Assembly: GCF_946151075.1 (NCBI RefSeq)
Contig: NZ_CAMGZB010000002.1
Span: 186,001 to 250,000 of the forward strand
Origin: Neobacillus sp. Marseille-Q6967
GTDB lineage: Bacteria; Bacillota; Bacilli; Bacillales; Cytobacillaceae
Length of the DNA stretch: 64,000 bases
Reading direction: 5' to 3'
Every line of letters begins with the position of its first letter. The first letter of the stretch is position 1. Shown in pieces: positions 48,284-57,468 of the stretch. Under the pieces are notes generated by a model. The model ran no database searches. It saw only the letters and a program-made list of their open reading frames with translations, and was not told where the DNA came from. Made by a program: the position numbers and the translations under genes.

Positions 48284-49333
48284 GTGGACAAGTCTAATCG
48301 AGACCATACCATTAAAGTAAAAATAAATGGTGAAAACCAGTCATTCCAAGAAGAAGCCGTTAAAAAGGACCAGGATTCTTTTTCAAAAACCATTAAAATT
48401 AACCCGGAGTTAATAGAAAAGGAAAGTATGCTAGAAACGGCTGCCGCACAGGAAAGCTCCGATGAAAGCTTTGATTGGATTATCCCTGAATCATCGGATC
48501 AGGAAATTGTCGAATACAAAGTAGCGTCAAGTGGAAAATCCAAAAAAACAGGCAAAACGGGAAAACAGAAGACGATTAATTTTACGACCTTTAGTGCAAA
48601 GCGAAATGGGGGAATGTTAAAATCCATTCTACTTACTGTTGTTTTCGCAGTATTGATTGGTACTAGCTTTGGAGTGTTGATGTTAAAGCTTGTAGTTACT
48701 GAAAATAGTAAACCAGCTGTAACAGAGCCTGCGGCCGTTGATAATGGAACGGATAAAGAAGAGGATAAACCGGCAGGAAGTTCGTCCTCCGTTGTTCTAG
48801 GTGCCCAAACACTGTATGTGCTTCAAGGAGGCGCGTTTACAACAAAGGATGCAGCTAAACAGGGTGCTGATGAAGCAACGGGGAAAGGTGCACCGGCAGT
48901 AACGCTGGGGATCGGTGATAAGGAGCATTTGTTTTTAGGTGTAGCGGATAGTCTAGAATCCGCGAAACAACTAGGAGCTCATTATAAGGCGGATGGCTTT
49001 GAGGATCCTTTTGCCAAGCAGATATCAGTGGGAGAAAAAACGGTTTCTGATATTAATGACAGTGAAAAAGCATTTTTAGAATCATCGATGACTATATTTC
49101 AGGACCTAGCAAAAGTAACATCAGCGGGTATCATGTCTACCAATATTTCTGATGAAACGATTAAAACGGTATCTGATAAATTATCGGATAAAGGGCTAAA
49201 AAATGAAAAGGTAAAAAATCTTCATTCAGAACTTTCAGATGCAGTAGATGCCGCAAAAAAGAAAGATAATAAAAGTTTAGTAGAGGCACAACAGCATTTA
49301 TTAAACTTCCTTACCATCTATTTTTCACTCTAA
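48284..49333 (+). CDS. spoIIB: Stage II sporulation protein B
   Basis: SpoIIB localises to the division septum and helps septal peptidoglycan thinning at the start of engulfment. The 349-residue protein has a cytoplasmic charged N-terminus (HTIKVKINGENQSFQEE), one membrane helix (about 110-130) and an outer Ser/Glu linker. A SPOR-type domain follows (about 168-245, TLYVLQGGAFTTKDAAKQGA), then a C-terminal helical part. The start is GTG after AAAGGAG. The order prepilin peptidase-spoIIB-maf is as in B. subtilis. Confidence 0.9.
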   Translation: MDKSNRDHTIKVKINGENQSFQEEAVKKDQDSFSKTIKINPELIEKESMLETAAAQESSDESFDWIIPESSDQEIVEYKVASSGKSKKTGKTGKQKTINFTTFSAKRNGGMLKSILLTVVFAVLIGTSFGVLMLKLVVTENSKPAVTEPAAVDNGTDKEEDKPAGSSSSVVLGAQTLYVLQGGAFTTKDAAKQGADEATGKGAPAVTLGIGDKEHLFLGVADSLESAKQLGAHYKADGFEDPFAKQISVGEKTVSDINDSEKAFLESSMTIFQDLAKVTSAGIMSTNISDETIKTVSDKLSDKGLKNEKVKNLHSELSDAVDAAKKKDNKSLVEAQQHLLNFLTIYFSL

Positions 49334-49376
49334 TCTGACAAAACTAGATATTTTCCGGGAAATTTATTTCCCAACT

Positions 49377-49410
49377 AAAGCCTGTTCTAACAGTAGAGCA
49401 GGCTTTTATT
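49377..49410 (+). terminator. Terminator of spoIIB
   Basis: AAAGCCTGTTCT (49377-49388) pairs with AGAGCAGGCTTT (49395-49406, one wobble), followed by TATT. Confidence 0.75.
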
Positions 49411-49549
49411 GCGAAAACAGGATTTTTTGCATAATTTGTCAATTTTCTTCGAACTTTAATGATATAAAAATTGTTTGATTCTACATATTCTGATACGATT
49501 AACATGTATCTCCCTAAATGATGCGAAAAGTAAAAGGTAAGGTGATGAA

Positions 49550-50119
49550 ATGAAAAACCTCATTTTAGCCTCTTCTTCTCCACGGCGAAAAGAACTTCTA
49601 GAAAACCTCCGATTAACATTCACGATCTCAAGCAGTGAAGTAGATGAAAGCTTTGACCCTAAGCTTTCACCAGAGGATGTTGTCATGGATCTTGCCGAGC
49701 GAAAAGCAAAGGTCATTTTTCAAGAAAATCCTAATGCTTTTGTGATTGGCTCTGACACGATTGTCGTTGCCGACGGACAGGTGTTAGGAAAACCCGCTGA
49801 TGAAGCGGAAGCCGTCTGCATGTTAAACACGCTATCCGGAAAGCAGCATGATGTTTACACAGGTGTAGCAATACTGTCAGAAAATGGTATTACTCGATTT
49901 TATGAAAAAACAGAAGTATGGTTTTGGGAGTTAACGAACCAGGAAATCGAGTCATATGTGCAAACGGGAGAACCGCTGGATAAAGCAGGTGCCTATGGAA
50001 TTCAAGGATATGGCAGTATGCTTGTGAAAAAAATTAATGGAGACTACTATGCGGTTGTCGGTCTGCCTGTCGCGAGGACATATCGCGAGTTAAAACGGTT
50101 AGGCTACTCTTTGCCGTAA
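49550..50119 (+). CDS. maf: Maf nucleotide pyrophosphatase
   Basis: Maf proteins hydrolyse nucleoside triphosphates such as dTTP, UTP and modified pyrimidine nucleotides. In B. subtilis Maf affects septation. The 189-residue protein has the phosphate-binding SSSPRRKELL at residues 7-16, the metal and base-recognition segment FVIGSDTIVVADGQVLGKP, and DKAGAYGIQGYGSMLV near the C-terminus. AAGGTGATGA precedes the ATG. It precedes radC and mreBCD, the same order as in B. subtilis. Confidence 0.95.
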   Translation: MKNLILASSSPRRKELLENLRLTFTISSSEVDESFDPKLSPEDVVMDLAERKAKVIFQENPNAFVIGSDTIVVADGQVLGKPADEAEAVCMLNTLSGKQHDVYTGVAILSENGITRFYEKTEVWFWELTNQEIESYVQTGEPLDKAGAYGIQGYGSMLVKKINGDYYAVVGLPVARTYRELKRLGYSLP

Positions 50120-50168
50120 CTTTCATCATGTTTCATTAACTCCCGAAATAATAAAGGGAGGAAACAGA

Positions 50169-50858
50169 GTGAGCTCAAATTCATTAATGATTCGAGATTT
50201 TCCCCAAGATGAAAGACCCAGAGAACGTTTTATTCAAAATGGCCCTCAAAGTTTATCCAACCATGAATTGATTGCGATCTTGCTGCGGACCGGTACGAAG
50301 GATGAATCGGTCTTGCAATTATCCAATCGATTGCTGACAAACTTTGAAGGCTTGAGACTATTAAAGTCGGCCACCTTAGAAGAAATAACAGAAATCAAAG
50401 GCATCGGGCAGGCAAAAGCAATCCAAATTCTCGCAGCAGTAGAAATCGGGAGGAGGATTGCTAATTTAAACTATAATGAGCGCTATGTCATCCGCTCCCC
50501 GGAAGATGGAGCCAATTATGTGATGAACGATATGCGTTTTTTATCACAAGAGCACTTTATCTGTTTGTACTTAAATACAAAAAATCAAGTGCTGCACAAA
50601 CAGACCATTTTTATCGGAAGCCTCAACGCCAGTATCGTGCATCCTAGGGAGGTGTTCCGTGAGGCATTAAAACGGTCTGCTGCTTCCATAATTTGCCTCC
50701 ATAATCATCCTTCCGGTGATCCAACACCAAGCCGTGAAGATATAGAGGTCACCAAAAGGCTTGTGGAGTGCGGAAAGATGCTCGGGATCGAGGTGCTCGA
50801 CCACCTCATCATCGGCGAAAATAAATTTGTTAGTCTGAAAGAAAAAGGCTACGTTTGA
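50169..50858 (+). CDS. radC: RadC family JAB/MPN-domain protein
   Basis: RadC proteins were once linked to DNA repair, but a direct repair role is not established. The 229-residue protein has an N-terminal helix-hairpin-helix-like region (about 65-95, EITEIKGIGQAKAIQIL). A JAB1/MPN metalloprotease-type domain (about 105-225) follows, with the metal motif CLHNHPSGDPTPSREDIEVT giving H, H and D ligands. The start is GTG after AAGGGAGG. Confidence 0.94.
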   Translation: MSSNSLMIRDFPQDERPRERFIQNGPQSLSNHELIAILLRTGTKDESVLQLSNRLLTNFEGLRLLKSATLEEITEIKGIGQAKAIQILAAVEIGRRIANLNYNERYVIRSPEDGANYVMNDMRFLSQEHFICLYLNTKNQVLHKQTIFIGSLNASIVHPREVFREALKRSAASIICLHNHPSGDPTPSREDIEVTKRLVECGKMLGIEVLDHLIIGENKFVSLKEKGYV

Positions 50859-50872
50859 TACTATGATTTTAT

Positions 50873-50902
50873 TTGACGTTAAGCTATAATAATGGTTATG
50901 AT
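50873..50902 (+). promoter_or_regulatory. Possible sigma-A promoter of mreB
   Basis: TTGACG (50873-50878) with TATGAT (50897-50902) at 18 bases. A better -10, TATAAT at 50885-50890, lies between but has no -35 at a normal distance. Confidence 0.4.
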
Positions 50903-51015
50903 TTTTTAGGACTTATTTCACCTTGGCAATGAAATTACTAGAAATTAGACACTATATAAAAGGTATAAAAACTTACCTTTAGGAATTTCGTATCAGAAAG
51001 AAAGGGAGATACATT

Positions 51016-52038
51016 ATGTTTGGAATTGGGACAAGAGATCTTGGGATTGACTTGGGAACGGCAAATACCCTTGTGTATGTAAAAGGAAAAGGAATTGTTT
51101 TACGGGAGCCATCTGTGGTGGCGATGCAGACGGATACCAAACAAATTGTTGCGGTTGGTAATGATGCAAAAAATATGATTGGCCGTACGCCTGGAAACGT
51201 TGTAGCAATGCGTCCAATGAAAGACGGAGTCATCGCTGATTTTGAAACGACAGCAACGATGATGAAATATTTGATTCGTCAGGCACAAAAAAGCAAAAGC
51301 ATTTTCTCCGGTAAGCCTTACATTATGGTGTGTGTGCCATCTGGGATTACGGCGGTTGAGGAAAGAGCCGTTATTGATGCGACTCGCCAGGCAGGTGCGA
51401 AAGATGCTTATACCATTGAAGAACCATTTGCAGCTGCTATTGGGGCAAACCTTCCTGTATGGGAGCCAACCGGAAGTATGGTCGTGGACATTGGCGGCGG
51501 TACAACGGAAGTTGCGATTATCTCTTTAGGCGGTATCGTAACAAGCCAGTCGATTCGTGTCGCTGGCGATGAAATGGACGAGGCAATTATTTCTTATATT
51601 CGCAAAAATTATAATTTAATGATTGGTGACCGCACAGCAGAAACTATTAAGATGGAAATTGGTTCGGCTGGTGACGCTGAAGGCATTGATAACATGGAAA
51701 TTCGCGGCCGCGACTTATTGACTGGTCTTCCAAAAACGATTGAAATCACTGCCAAAGAAATTGGTGTGGCTTTAAAGGATACTGTGTATGCGATTGTCGA
51801 AGCAGTGAAAAATACATTAGAAAAAACACCGCCAGAACTTGCAGCTGATATCATGGACCGCGGTATCGTCTTAACAGGCGGAGGAGCACTTCTACGTAAC
51901 CTGGACAGGGTTATCAGTGAAGAAACAAAAATGCCGGTGTTAATTGCCGAGAACCCGCTTGATTGTGTTGCCATCGGTACTGGAAGAGCTTTAGATCATA
52001 TTCAGTTATTCAAAAATAAAGCAAAAGAGTCTCGCTAA
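51016..52038 (+). CDS. mreB: Rod shape-determining protein MreB
   Basis: MreB is the bacterial actin that guides the elongation machinery along the cylindrical wall. The 340-residue protein has the phosphate loop [15 protein letters not shown], the second phosphate motif [14 protein letters not shown], and the adenosine motif [14 protein letters not shown]. The N-terminal amphipathic membrane-binding segment is short (MFGIGTRD). AAAGGGAG precedes the ATG. It is followed by mreC and mreD. Confidence 0.98.
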   Translation: MFGIGTRDLGIDLGTANTLVYVKGKGIVLREPSVVAMQTDTKQIVAVGNDAKNMIGRTPGNVVAMRPMKDGVIADFETTATMMKYLIRQAQKSKSIFSGKPYIMVCVPSGITAVEERAVIDATRQAGAKDAYTIEEPFAAAIGANLPVWEPTGSMVVDIGGGTTEVAIISLGGIVTSQSIRVAGDEMDEAIISYIRKNYNLMIGDRTAETIKMEIGSAGDAEGIDNMEIRGRDLLTGLPKTIEITAKEIGVALKDTVYAIVEAVKNTLEKTPPELAADIMDRGIVLTGGGALLRNLDRVISEETKMPVLIAENPLDCVAIGTGRALDHIQLFKNKAKESR

Positions 52039-52071
52039 AAATAACTTTTTAAATAGATAGAGGTGTTAATC

Positions 52072-52953
52072 ATGCCACAGTTCTTCTTGAATAAACGATT
52101 GATCGTTTTGCTCGTCAGCATTATTATTCTCGTGGCATTGATTGGGTTTTCGATAAGGGAGAGAGAGAAATTAACCTGGCCGGAGCAATTTATTAAAGAT
52201 ACAGCCGGCTGGGTTCAATCCCTGGTTTCAAAGCCTGCCCATCTGGTCGCAGGTTTTTTTGAGAATCTCCAGGACTTACAAAATACATACGAAGAGAATA
52301 AAGAATTAAAAGCGCGTTTGGAACAGCATGTGACCCTTGAAGCAAAGGTACAGGAGCTGGAAAAAGATAATAAAGAACTGCGTGATATTCTCGGTGAAAA
52401 AGAGACCTTGAGAGATTTTGAACCTTTACAGGCAACGGTAATTGGCAGAAACCCTGATCGCTGGCATGAAATGATTATTATAAATAAAGGAAAAATTAAC
52501 GGCATTAAGAAAAATATGGCGGTAGTAACGGCCCATGGATTAATTGGGAAGGTAAAGACCGTTAATCAATTTAGTTCAACCGTTCAATTGTTGAGCGCAA
52601 TGGATCCGAAAAACCGGATTTCTGCAATTGTACAAGGTGACACCAATGTTTTTGGTCTTGTTGAAGGCTATGATAAAGAGAAAAAAGCATTGTTAGTAAA
52701 AGCCATTCCTTCAGGGACTGAGATTAAAAAGGGCCAAAATGTTATTACATCCGGTATGGGCGGGGTTTTTCCACTGGGCTTGCAAATCGGTAAAGTCATT
52801 GAGGTTACCCCAGACCAATACGGCTTAAATCAGACGGCATTAGTTGAACCGGGTGCGGATTTTTATGATTTAGAAAACGTGATTGTGATTAAAAGACAAA
52901 TGACACAGCCGGAACTTGATGAAATGGGCGAAGGGGAGGAGGAAGATTTGTGA
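52072..52953 (+). CDS. mreC: Rod shape-determining protein MreC
   Basis: MreC is a bitopic protein that organises the elongation complex outside the membrane. The start is the ATG at 52072 after AGAGGTG; a GTG at 52063 in frame lies inside that site. The 293-residue product has a membrane helix (about 9-27), a coiled coil (about 65-115, rich in E, K and L) and the two-barrel beta domain (about 120-275). The C-terminus is acidic. Its stop overlaps mreD. Confidence 0.96.
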   Translation: MPQFFLNKRLIVLLVSIIILVALIGFSIREREKLTWPEQFIKDTAGWVQSLVSKPAHLVAGFFENLQDLQNTYEENKELKARLEQHVTLEAKVQELEKDNKELRDILGEKETLRDFEPLQATVIGRNPDRWHEMIIINKGKINGIKKNMAVVTAHGLIGKVKTVNQFSSTVQLLSAMDPKNRISAIVQGDTNVFGLVEGYDKEKKALLVKAIPSGTEIKKGQNVITSGMGGVFPLGLQIGKVIEVTPDQYGLNQTALVEPGADFYDLENVIVIKRQMTQPELDEMGEGEEEDL

Positions 52954-53468
52954 GAAAAGTCCTTCTTCCTCTTTTGTTCATTTTCCTTTTTATTGTAGAA
53001 AGCCTTTTCGCTCAATACGCCCCGTCTAAGGTGTGGGGGTATGATTATATATTAGTTCCCCATTTCCTTTTTGCGGGGATTTTGTTTTTAGCAATTTACG
53101 CTGGGCGAAGATACGGGATTATTTATGCTACAATTTTTGGATTGTTATTTGATATTGTTTGGATTGAGGTTATTGGGATATATTTTTTCCTTTTTCCGTT
53201 TATCACGTATCTTATCTCTAAGCTTATGCACGTATTACAAACCAATATCATCGTTGCTTTTTTTGTCTCGCTTTTAGGTATAAGTTTGCTGGAAATGGGC
53301 GTCTATGAAATGGATTTCCTAATCCATATCACGAATATGGAATTCTTGAGCTTTATCGAAATGCGGTTTTACCCTTCGCTCGTTTTAAATGCACTATTTT
53401 TATTATTTGCTGCCTATCCGTTAAAGCGGCATTTTGAAAAATTTGTACAAAGCTTAAGAGATGAATGA
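52950..53468 (+). CDS. mreD: Rod shape-determining protein MreD
   Basis: MreD is a small polytopic membrane partner of MreC. The 172-residue protein has about five or six membrane helices and the family pattern PHFLFAGILFLAIYAGRRYG, GLLFDIVW. It starts with GTG and overlaps mreC by four bases, so it is translationally coupled. Confidence 0.94.
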   Translation: MRKVLLPLLFIFLFIVESLFAQYAPSKVWGYDYILVPHFLFAGILFLAIYAGRRYGIIYATIFGLLFDIVWIEVIGIYFFLFPFITYLISKLMHVLQTNIIVAFFVSLLGISLLEMGVYEMDFLIHITNMEFLSFIEMRFYPSLVLNALFLLFAAYPLKRHFEKFVQSLRDE

Positions 53469-53611
53469 TTTCGCTATGAAAAAAAAGGAGAATAAAAAGG
53501 GCGCGTCGAATTGTAATAAAAGGTGTGCTTTATAGCTTTCTTTGGGCTGGAAAAATTTTTTATCCCTTAAGCACGATGCGTTTCTTATTTATTTTGAGGT
53601 GAATCTTCTCC

Positions 53612-54292
53612 ATGAAAAAACGACCAAATGTTACGATAAAAGGGACGAAGGATGGCATTGTCCTTCATCTTGATGATAGCTGCTCTTATCAGGAACTCAA
53701 AAAAGAGCTGGATGAAAAGCTTTCAGCAAATCAGAGAACTCAATCTGATCGACATTTAATCCCGGTTAAAGTAGAAGTCGGGAATCGATATTTAACGGAT
53801 GAGCAGCGTGAAGAAATAAAAGAACTTATTCGTCAAAAAAAGAATTTAGTTGTCGATGATATTGAATCGAATGTTGTGACCAAACAAGAAATTAATAAAT
53901 TAAAATCAGAAAACGAAGTGGTCACCGTTGCCCGAATTGTCCGATCAGGACAAGTCCTGCAGGTACCGGGTGATTTACTGCTTATTGGCGATGTCAACCC
54001 GGGCGGAACGGTGATGGCTGGCGGAAATATTTTCATCATGGGGGCTTTAAAGGGCATTGCTCATGCTGGTGTGAATGGAAATGATGAAGCAGTCATTACC
54101 GCATCAAGCATGCAGCCGTCACAGTTGAGGATCAACGAGTATATCAATCGTTCACCTGACCAAGTTAAAAACAATGAAAAACGTGAAATGGAATGTGCAT
54201 ACATCGACGAGAACAATCAAATCATCGTAGATAGATTGCAAGTTTTAATACAATTAAGGCCTAATTTAACTAGATTAGAAGGGGGACATTAA
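53612..54292 (+). CDS. minC: Septum site-determining protein MinC
   Basis: MinC blocks FtsZ assembly away from midcell. The 226 residues equal the B. subtilis length. The N-terminal FtsZ-inhibiting domain (about 1-100) starts [17 protein letters not shown]. The C-terminal MinD-binding beta-helix (about 105-210) contains [21 protein letters not shown] and [25 protein letters not shown] precedes the ATG. minD follows after one base. Confidence 0.97.
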   Translation: MKKRPNVTIKGTKDGIVLHLDDSCSYQELKKELDEKLSANQRTQSDRHLIPVKVEVGNRYLTDEQREEIKELIRQKKNLVVDDIESNVVTKQEINKLKSENEVVTVARIVRSGQVLQVPGDLLLIGDVNPGGTVMAGGNIFIMGALKGIAHAGVNGNDEAVITASSMQPSQLRINEYINRSPDQVKNNEKREMECAYIDENNQIIVDRLQVLIQLRPNLTRLEGGH

Positions 54293-54293
54293 T

Positions 54294-55100
54294 GTGGGAG
54301 AAGCAATAGTAATTACATCCGGTAAGGGCGGCGTGGGTAAAACCACCACTTCTGCTAATATAGGTACAGCATTGGCCCTTCAAGGCAAAAAGGTATGCTT
54401 AGTGGATACAGATATTGGCCTTCGCAATTTAGATGTCGTCATGGGGCTGGAGAACCGAATTATATATGACCTTGTGGACGTGGTGGAAGGAAGATGTAAA
54501 ATCCATCAAGCGTTAGTTAAGGACAAGCGGTTCGATGACCTATTATACTTGCTGCCAGCAGCGCAGACGGTAGATAAATCTGCCGTTACGCCAGAACAGA
54601 TGTTCAAATTAATAACTGAATTAAAACAAGACTATGATTATATTATAATTGATTGTCCCGCGGGGATTGAACAGGGCTATAAAAATGCCGTGGCCGGTGC
54701 TGACCGCGCGATTGTGGTGACCACTCCTGAAGTATCTGCAGTCCGTGACGCAGACCGGATTATCGGATTGTTGGAAAAAGAAAAGAATATTGAATCACCA
54801 AAATTGGTGATCAATAGAATCCGCAACCATATGATGAAAAGCGGCGACATGCTGGATGTGGATGAAATTACTGCTCATTTATCGATCGAATTGATTGGAA
54901 TCGTTGCCGATGATGAAGAAGTCATTCGTGCATCTAACCACGGTGAGCCAATCGCTTTGAATCCAAACAGCAAAGCATCGATTGCATACCGCAATATTGC
55001 AAGACGTATCTTAGGGGAATCCATCCCGCTTCAGCCTTTAGAAGAAGAAAACAGAGGCGTCTTTGGAAAAATTAAAAAGTTCTTTGGCGTTCGATCATGA
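54294..55100 (+). CDS. minD: Septum site-determining ATPase MinD
   Basis: MinD is a membrane-associated P-loop ATPase that recruits MinC to the poles. The 268-residue protein has the deviant Walker A SGKGGVGKTT (9-18), the switch motifs DTDIGLRNLDVVMG and DCPAGIEQG, and a C-terminal amphipathic membrane-targeting helix (GKIKKFFGVRS). The start is GTG after AGAAGGGGG, beginning one base after the minC stop. Confidence 0.98.
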   Translation: MGEAIVITSGKGGVGKTTTSANIGTALALQGKKVCLVDTDIGLRNLDVVMGLENRIIYDLVDVVEGRCKIHQALVKDKRFDDLLYLLPAAQTVDKSAVTPEQMFKLITELKQDYDYIIIDCPAGIEQGYKNAVAGADRAIVVTTPEVSAVRDADRIIGLLEKEKNIESPKLVINRIRNHMMKSGDMLDVDEITAHLSIELIGIVADDEEVIRASNHGEPIALNPNSKASIAYRNIARRILGESIPLQPLEEENRGVFGKIKKFFGVRS

Positions 55101-55105
55101 TTTAA

Positions 55106-55137
55106 AGCCTGTTCACTATGTGGACAGGCTTTTATTA
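55106..55137 (+). terminator. Terminator of the mre-min genes
   Basis: AAGCCTGTTCAC (55106-55117) pairs with GTGGACAGGCTT (55121-55132, one wobble), followed by TTATT. Confidence 0.8.
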
Positions 55138-55151
55138 AGGGGTTTGGGGTT

Positions 55152-56078
55152 ATGAAAAGATTATTGCTTTTCGTATTATTTTTATTGTTATTAACCGGCT
55201 GTGAGTCTGAAAAAAGAGTAGACAACTTGGTTAAAGAATATGTAAAAGAAAAGTATGGAATTGCAGAAATAGAAATTACTTATCGTGGTCAAAAGGATGA
55301 AAGCAACATGGGGGACAGGGGGTATGTGGTAAAAAGCATAACGGAGCCAAGCTTTGAATTCGCTGTACACCTCGAAGGTCTGCTGCGATCGAAAATCACC
55401 GGGGACGATTATTTAGATCAGGAAGAAGCCTATTACATCGGCGAGGAATTTTTCAAAGCCTATGATAAGGAACTAAAGGCCATTGGTTATTCCGATATCA
55501 TGTTCAAACATTCCTATTCAGACAACCCGCTTTTAACCGTTTTATCCGCTGAAGCTGTTACGGACCAAAAAATCTCTTTAAATCAGGAACCATCGATTGA
55601 AAACTTGTTTAAGTTGATCCAATTACTAAATGAATATAACAAGATTTTAGAGCCCAAGGAATTTCAGGTGACAACTTTATGGGTTAATTATCCCGAAAAA
55701 CAAATACTTGGCATTTCAGACATTGTCGTAGAGATAAATGAGGTGTCGCAATTAAAGACATATCTATTAGAAAAGACAAACTTCCTAAACGAGGCCTTAC
55801 TCGAAGCCAATCTAGATAAATTTAAGCAACTTGAAAAGGAATTGGTAGAGCTTGGTTTTGAATATGGTTTGGGCTTTAATAACCGGTCAATTTATTGTTA
55901 TGGAAAAGATATAGCTAATGCGATATGTACTGGCTACTCCCTTAATATCAAAGGAGAGGATAAATCCGAAGAAAATATCCAAAGGCTGAAGGATGTAATA
56001 AAAAACTTTGAATTGCCAATTGCACAAGTCGTCATCCAGAACGACGGCGGAGCAATCGTTTTAGAAGAATTTAATTAA
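55152..56078 (+). CDS. Lipoprotein of unknown function
   Basis: I do not recognise this 308-residue protein. It has a clear lipoprotein signal (MKRLLLFVLFLLLLTGC, lipidated C17). A mixed alpha/beta domain follows with KEYVKEKYGIAEIEITYRGQ and a duplicated-looking architecture: strands near 40-50 and 180-200, and helices near 95-110 and 225-245. The pattern recalls small secreted domains built of alternating helices and strands, but no catalytic motif is evident. It sits between minD and spoIVFA, which are adjacent in B. subtilis, so it is a lineage-specific insertion. The 20-bp repeat array begins right after it. Confidence 0.8.
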   Translation: MKRLLLFVLFLLLLTGCESEKRVDNLVKEYVKEKYGIAEIEITYRGQKDESNMGDRGYVVKSITEPSFEFAVHLEGLLRSKITGDDYLDQEEAYYIGEEFFKAYDKELKAIGYSDIMFKHSYSDNPLLTVLSAEAVTDQKISLNQEPSIENLFKLIQLLNEYNKILEPKEFQVTTLWVNYPEKQILGISDIVVEINEVSQLKTYLLEKTNFLNEALLEANLDKFKQLEKELVELGFEYGLGFNNRSIYCYGKDIANAICTGYSLNIKGEDKSEENIQRLKDVIKNFELPIAQVVIQNDGGAIVLEEFN

Positions 56079-56100
56079 CGGAAATAGATGTATATTGCTA

Positions 56101-56560
56101 GAAAATACTCTCGGATAGCAGAAAATACTCTCGGATAGCAGAAAATACTTGCGGAAAGCAGAAAATACTCTCGGAAAGCAGAAAATACTCTCTGATAGCA
56201 GAAAATACTCTCGGATGGCCGAAAATACTCTCGGATGGCAGAAAATACTCTCGGATGGCCGAAAATACTCTCGGATGGCCGAAAATACTCTCGGATGGCC
56301 GAAAATACTCTCGGATGGCCGAAAATACTCTCGGATAGCAGAAAAATACTCTCGGATAGCGGAAAATACTTGCGGAAAGCAGAAAATACTTGCGGATAGC
56401 GGAAAATACTTGCGGATGGCGGAAAATACTTGCGGTTAGCAGAAAATACTTGCGGATAGCGGAAAATACTTGCGGATGGTGGAAAATACTTACGGATGGC
56501 GGAAAATACTCGCGGATACGGAAAATACTTACGGATGGCTCAAAAATACTTGCGGATAGC
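56101..56560. repeat. Tandem array: 23 copies of a 20-bp unit
   Basis: The unit is GAAAATACTCTCGGATAGCA, repeated head to tail without spacers. The first half uses ...CTCTCGGATRGC, the second ...CTTGCGGATRGC, so there are two subfamilies (the third copy is an early member of the second type). One inserted A lies at about 56345 and a one-base loss near 56519. The last unit (TGCGGATAGC) is the 5' arm of a terminator. Because 20 is not a multiple of three, the frame at 56149-56439 reads the repeat in all phases with a 20-residue period; I do not regard it as a gene. Confidence 0.95.
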
Positions 56561-56585
56561 CCGATTTAGGGCTGTCCGCTTTTTT
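56551..56585 (+). terminator. Terminator built on the last repeat unit
   Basis: GCGGATAGCCC (56552-56562) pairs with GGGCTGTCCGC (56569-56579, one wobble), followed by six T residues. It closes the lipoprotein transcript and the array. Confidence 0.88.
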
Positions 56586-56601
56586 GATTTTAAAATCAAA
56601 A

Positions 56602-56631
56602 GTCATACTCTTGCGGACAACCTCATAAACT
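56602..56631 (+). promoter_or_regulatory. Sigma-E promoter of spoIVFA-spoIVFB
   Basis: GTCATACT (56602-56609) and CATAAACT (56624-56631), separated by 14 bases, fit the sigma-E consensus closely. The spoIVF operon is transcribed by sigma-E in B. subtilis. A perfect 20-bp palindrome (TTTTGATTTT and its mirror) abuts the -35 on its upstream side at 56582-56601. Confidence 0.78.
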
Positions 56632-56667
56632 TGTACAAAAAAGTGGACAGAAGGTTGGTGGGGGAAA

Positions 56668-57468
56668 ATGCGGTCTACACCGGATGAAATACGGCGACGA
56701 ATCGCAAAACGCAAAAAAGGTAGTAATAGTAAAAGTTCACCTGCAAAAGGTCCTGATCGGCTGATCAGCTGGCCGGGGGACGATGAGAAACACGGCGGGT
56801 TCGATCTCTATCCTTCCTATGAAAGCAACGATGACGATGGGGGGCATCCATTATTTAAAAAGGAAGTTTTTATCTTCAAAATCCTGGCTTCGGCATTATT
56901 ATTCCTGGCCATTGCCATTATGTACCGAGAAAATATCGCGGCCTTAGATCCAGCCAAAAATTTCATCAGCAAAACAATGGAGCAGGATTTTAAATTTGCC
57001 ACCGTTTCAAAATGGTATGAAGACCGGTTTGGCAAGCCATTAGCCATTCTTCCATTTACGGAAGAGAAACCAAAAGAAGAGGAAAAGAATGTAGTTGAAA
57101 AAGAACCTGACATCCCTGTGTTCTCTGGGAAAATTCTTGAAAACTTTGAGAAAAATGGACAGGGCATCATGATTGAAACCACCAAGGGAGCACCGGTTGA
57201 AACAATGAATGAAGGAATTGTCATGTTTGCCGGAACGAAGGAAGGCCTGGGCAAAACGGTCATCATCCAGCATTCCGATCAGACGGAAACGACCTACGGT
57301 AATTTAGAAGAAATAAAAGTAAGCTTGTACGAATATATCGAAAAAGAAGCCATTATTGGTACAGCTTCAGAATCAACTGGTGAAGATAAAACAAAGGGTA
57401 AATACTACTTTGCCGTTAAAAAGGGCGATGATTTTATTGACCCAATACAGGTGATACGCTTTGAATAG
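56668..57468 (+). CDS. spoIVFA: Stage IV sporulation protein FA
   Basis: SpoIVFA holds the SpoIVFB protease and BofA in the outer forespore membrane and keeps SpoIVFB inactive until the SpoIVB signal arrives. The 266-residue protein has a basic cytoplasmic start, a membrane helix (about 68-88) and a C-terminal degenerate M23/LytM-type domain (about 165-265). That domain carries GKTVIIQHSDQTETTYGN in place of the metal-binding HxH set, so it should not be catalytic. GGTGGGGG precedes the ATG. It overlaps spoIVFB by eight bases. Confidence 0.94.
   Translation: MRSTPDEIRRRIAKRKKGSNSKSSPAKGPDRLISWPGDDEKHGGFDLYPSYESNDDDGGHPLFKKEVFIFKILASALLFLAIAIMYRENIAALDPAKNFISKTMEQDFKFATVSKWYEDRFGKPLAILPFTEEKPKEEEKNVVEKEPDIPVFSGKILENFEKNGQGIMIETTKGAPVETMNEGIVMFAGTKEGLGKTVIIQHSDQTETTYGNLEEIKVSLYEYIEKEAIIGTASESTGEDKTKGKYYFAVKKGDDFIDPIQVIRFE

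Noticed and set aside
48844-49030. Repeat module in SpoIIB suggesting a gene fusion
   Set aside because: The region is a normal SPOR-type domain, expected in SpoIIB.
56101-56560. CRISPR array or repeat-protein gene
   Set aside because: Units are head to tail with no spacers. The open frame at 56149-56439 has no ribosome site and exists because no phase of the repeat contains a stop codon.
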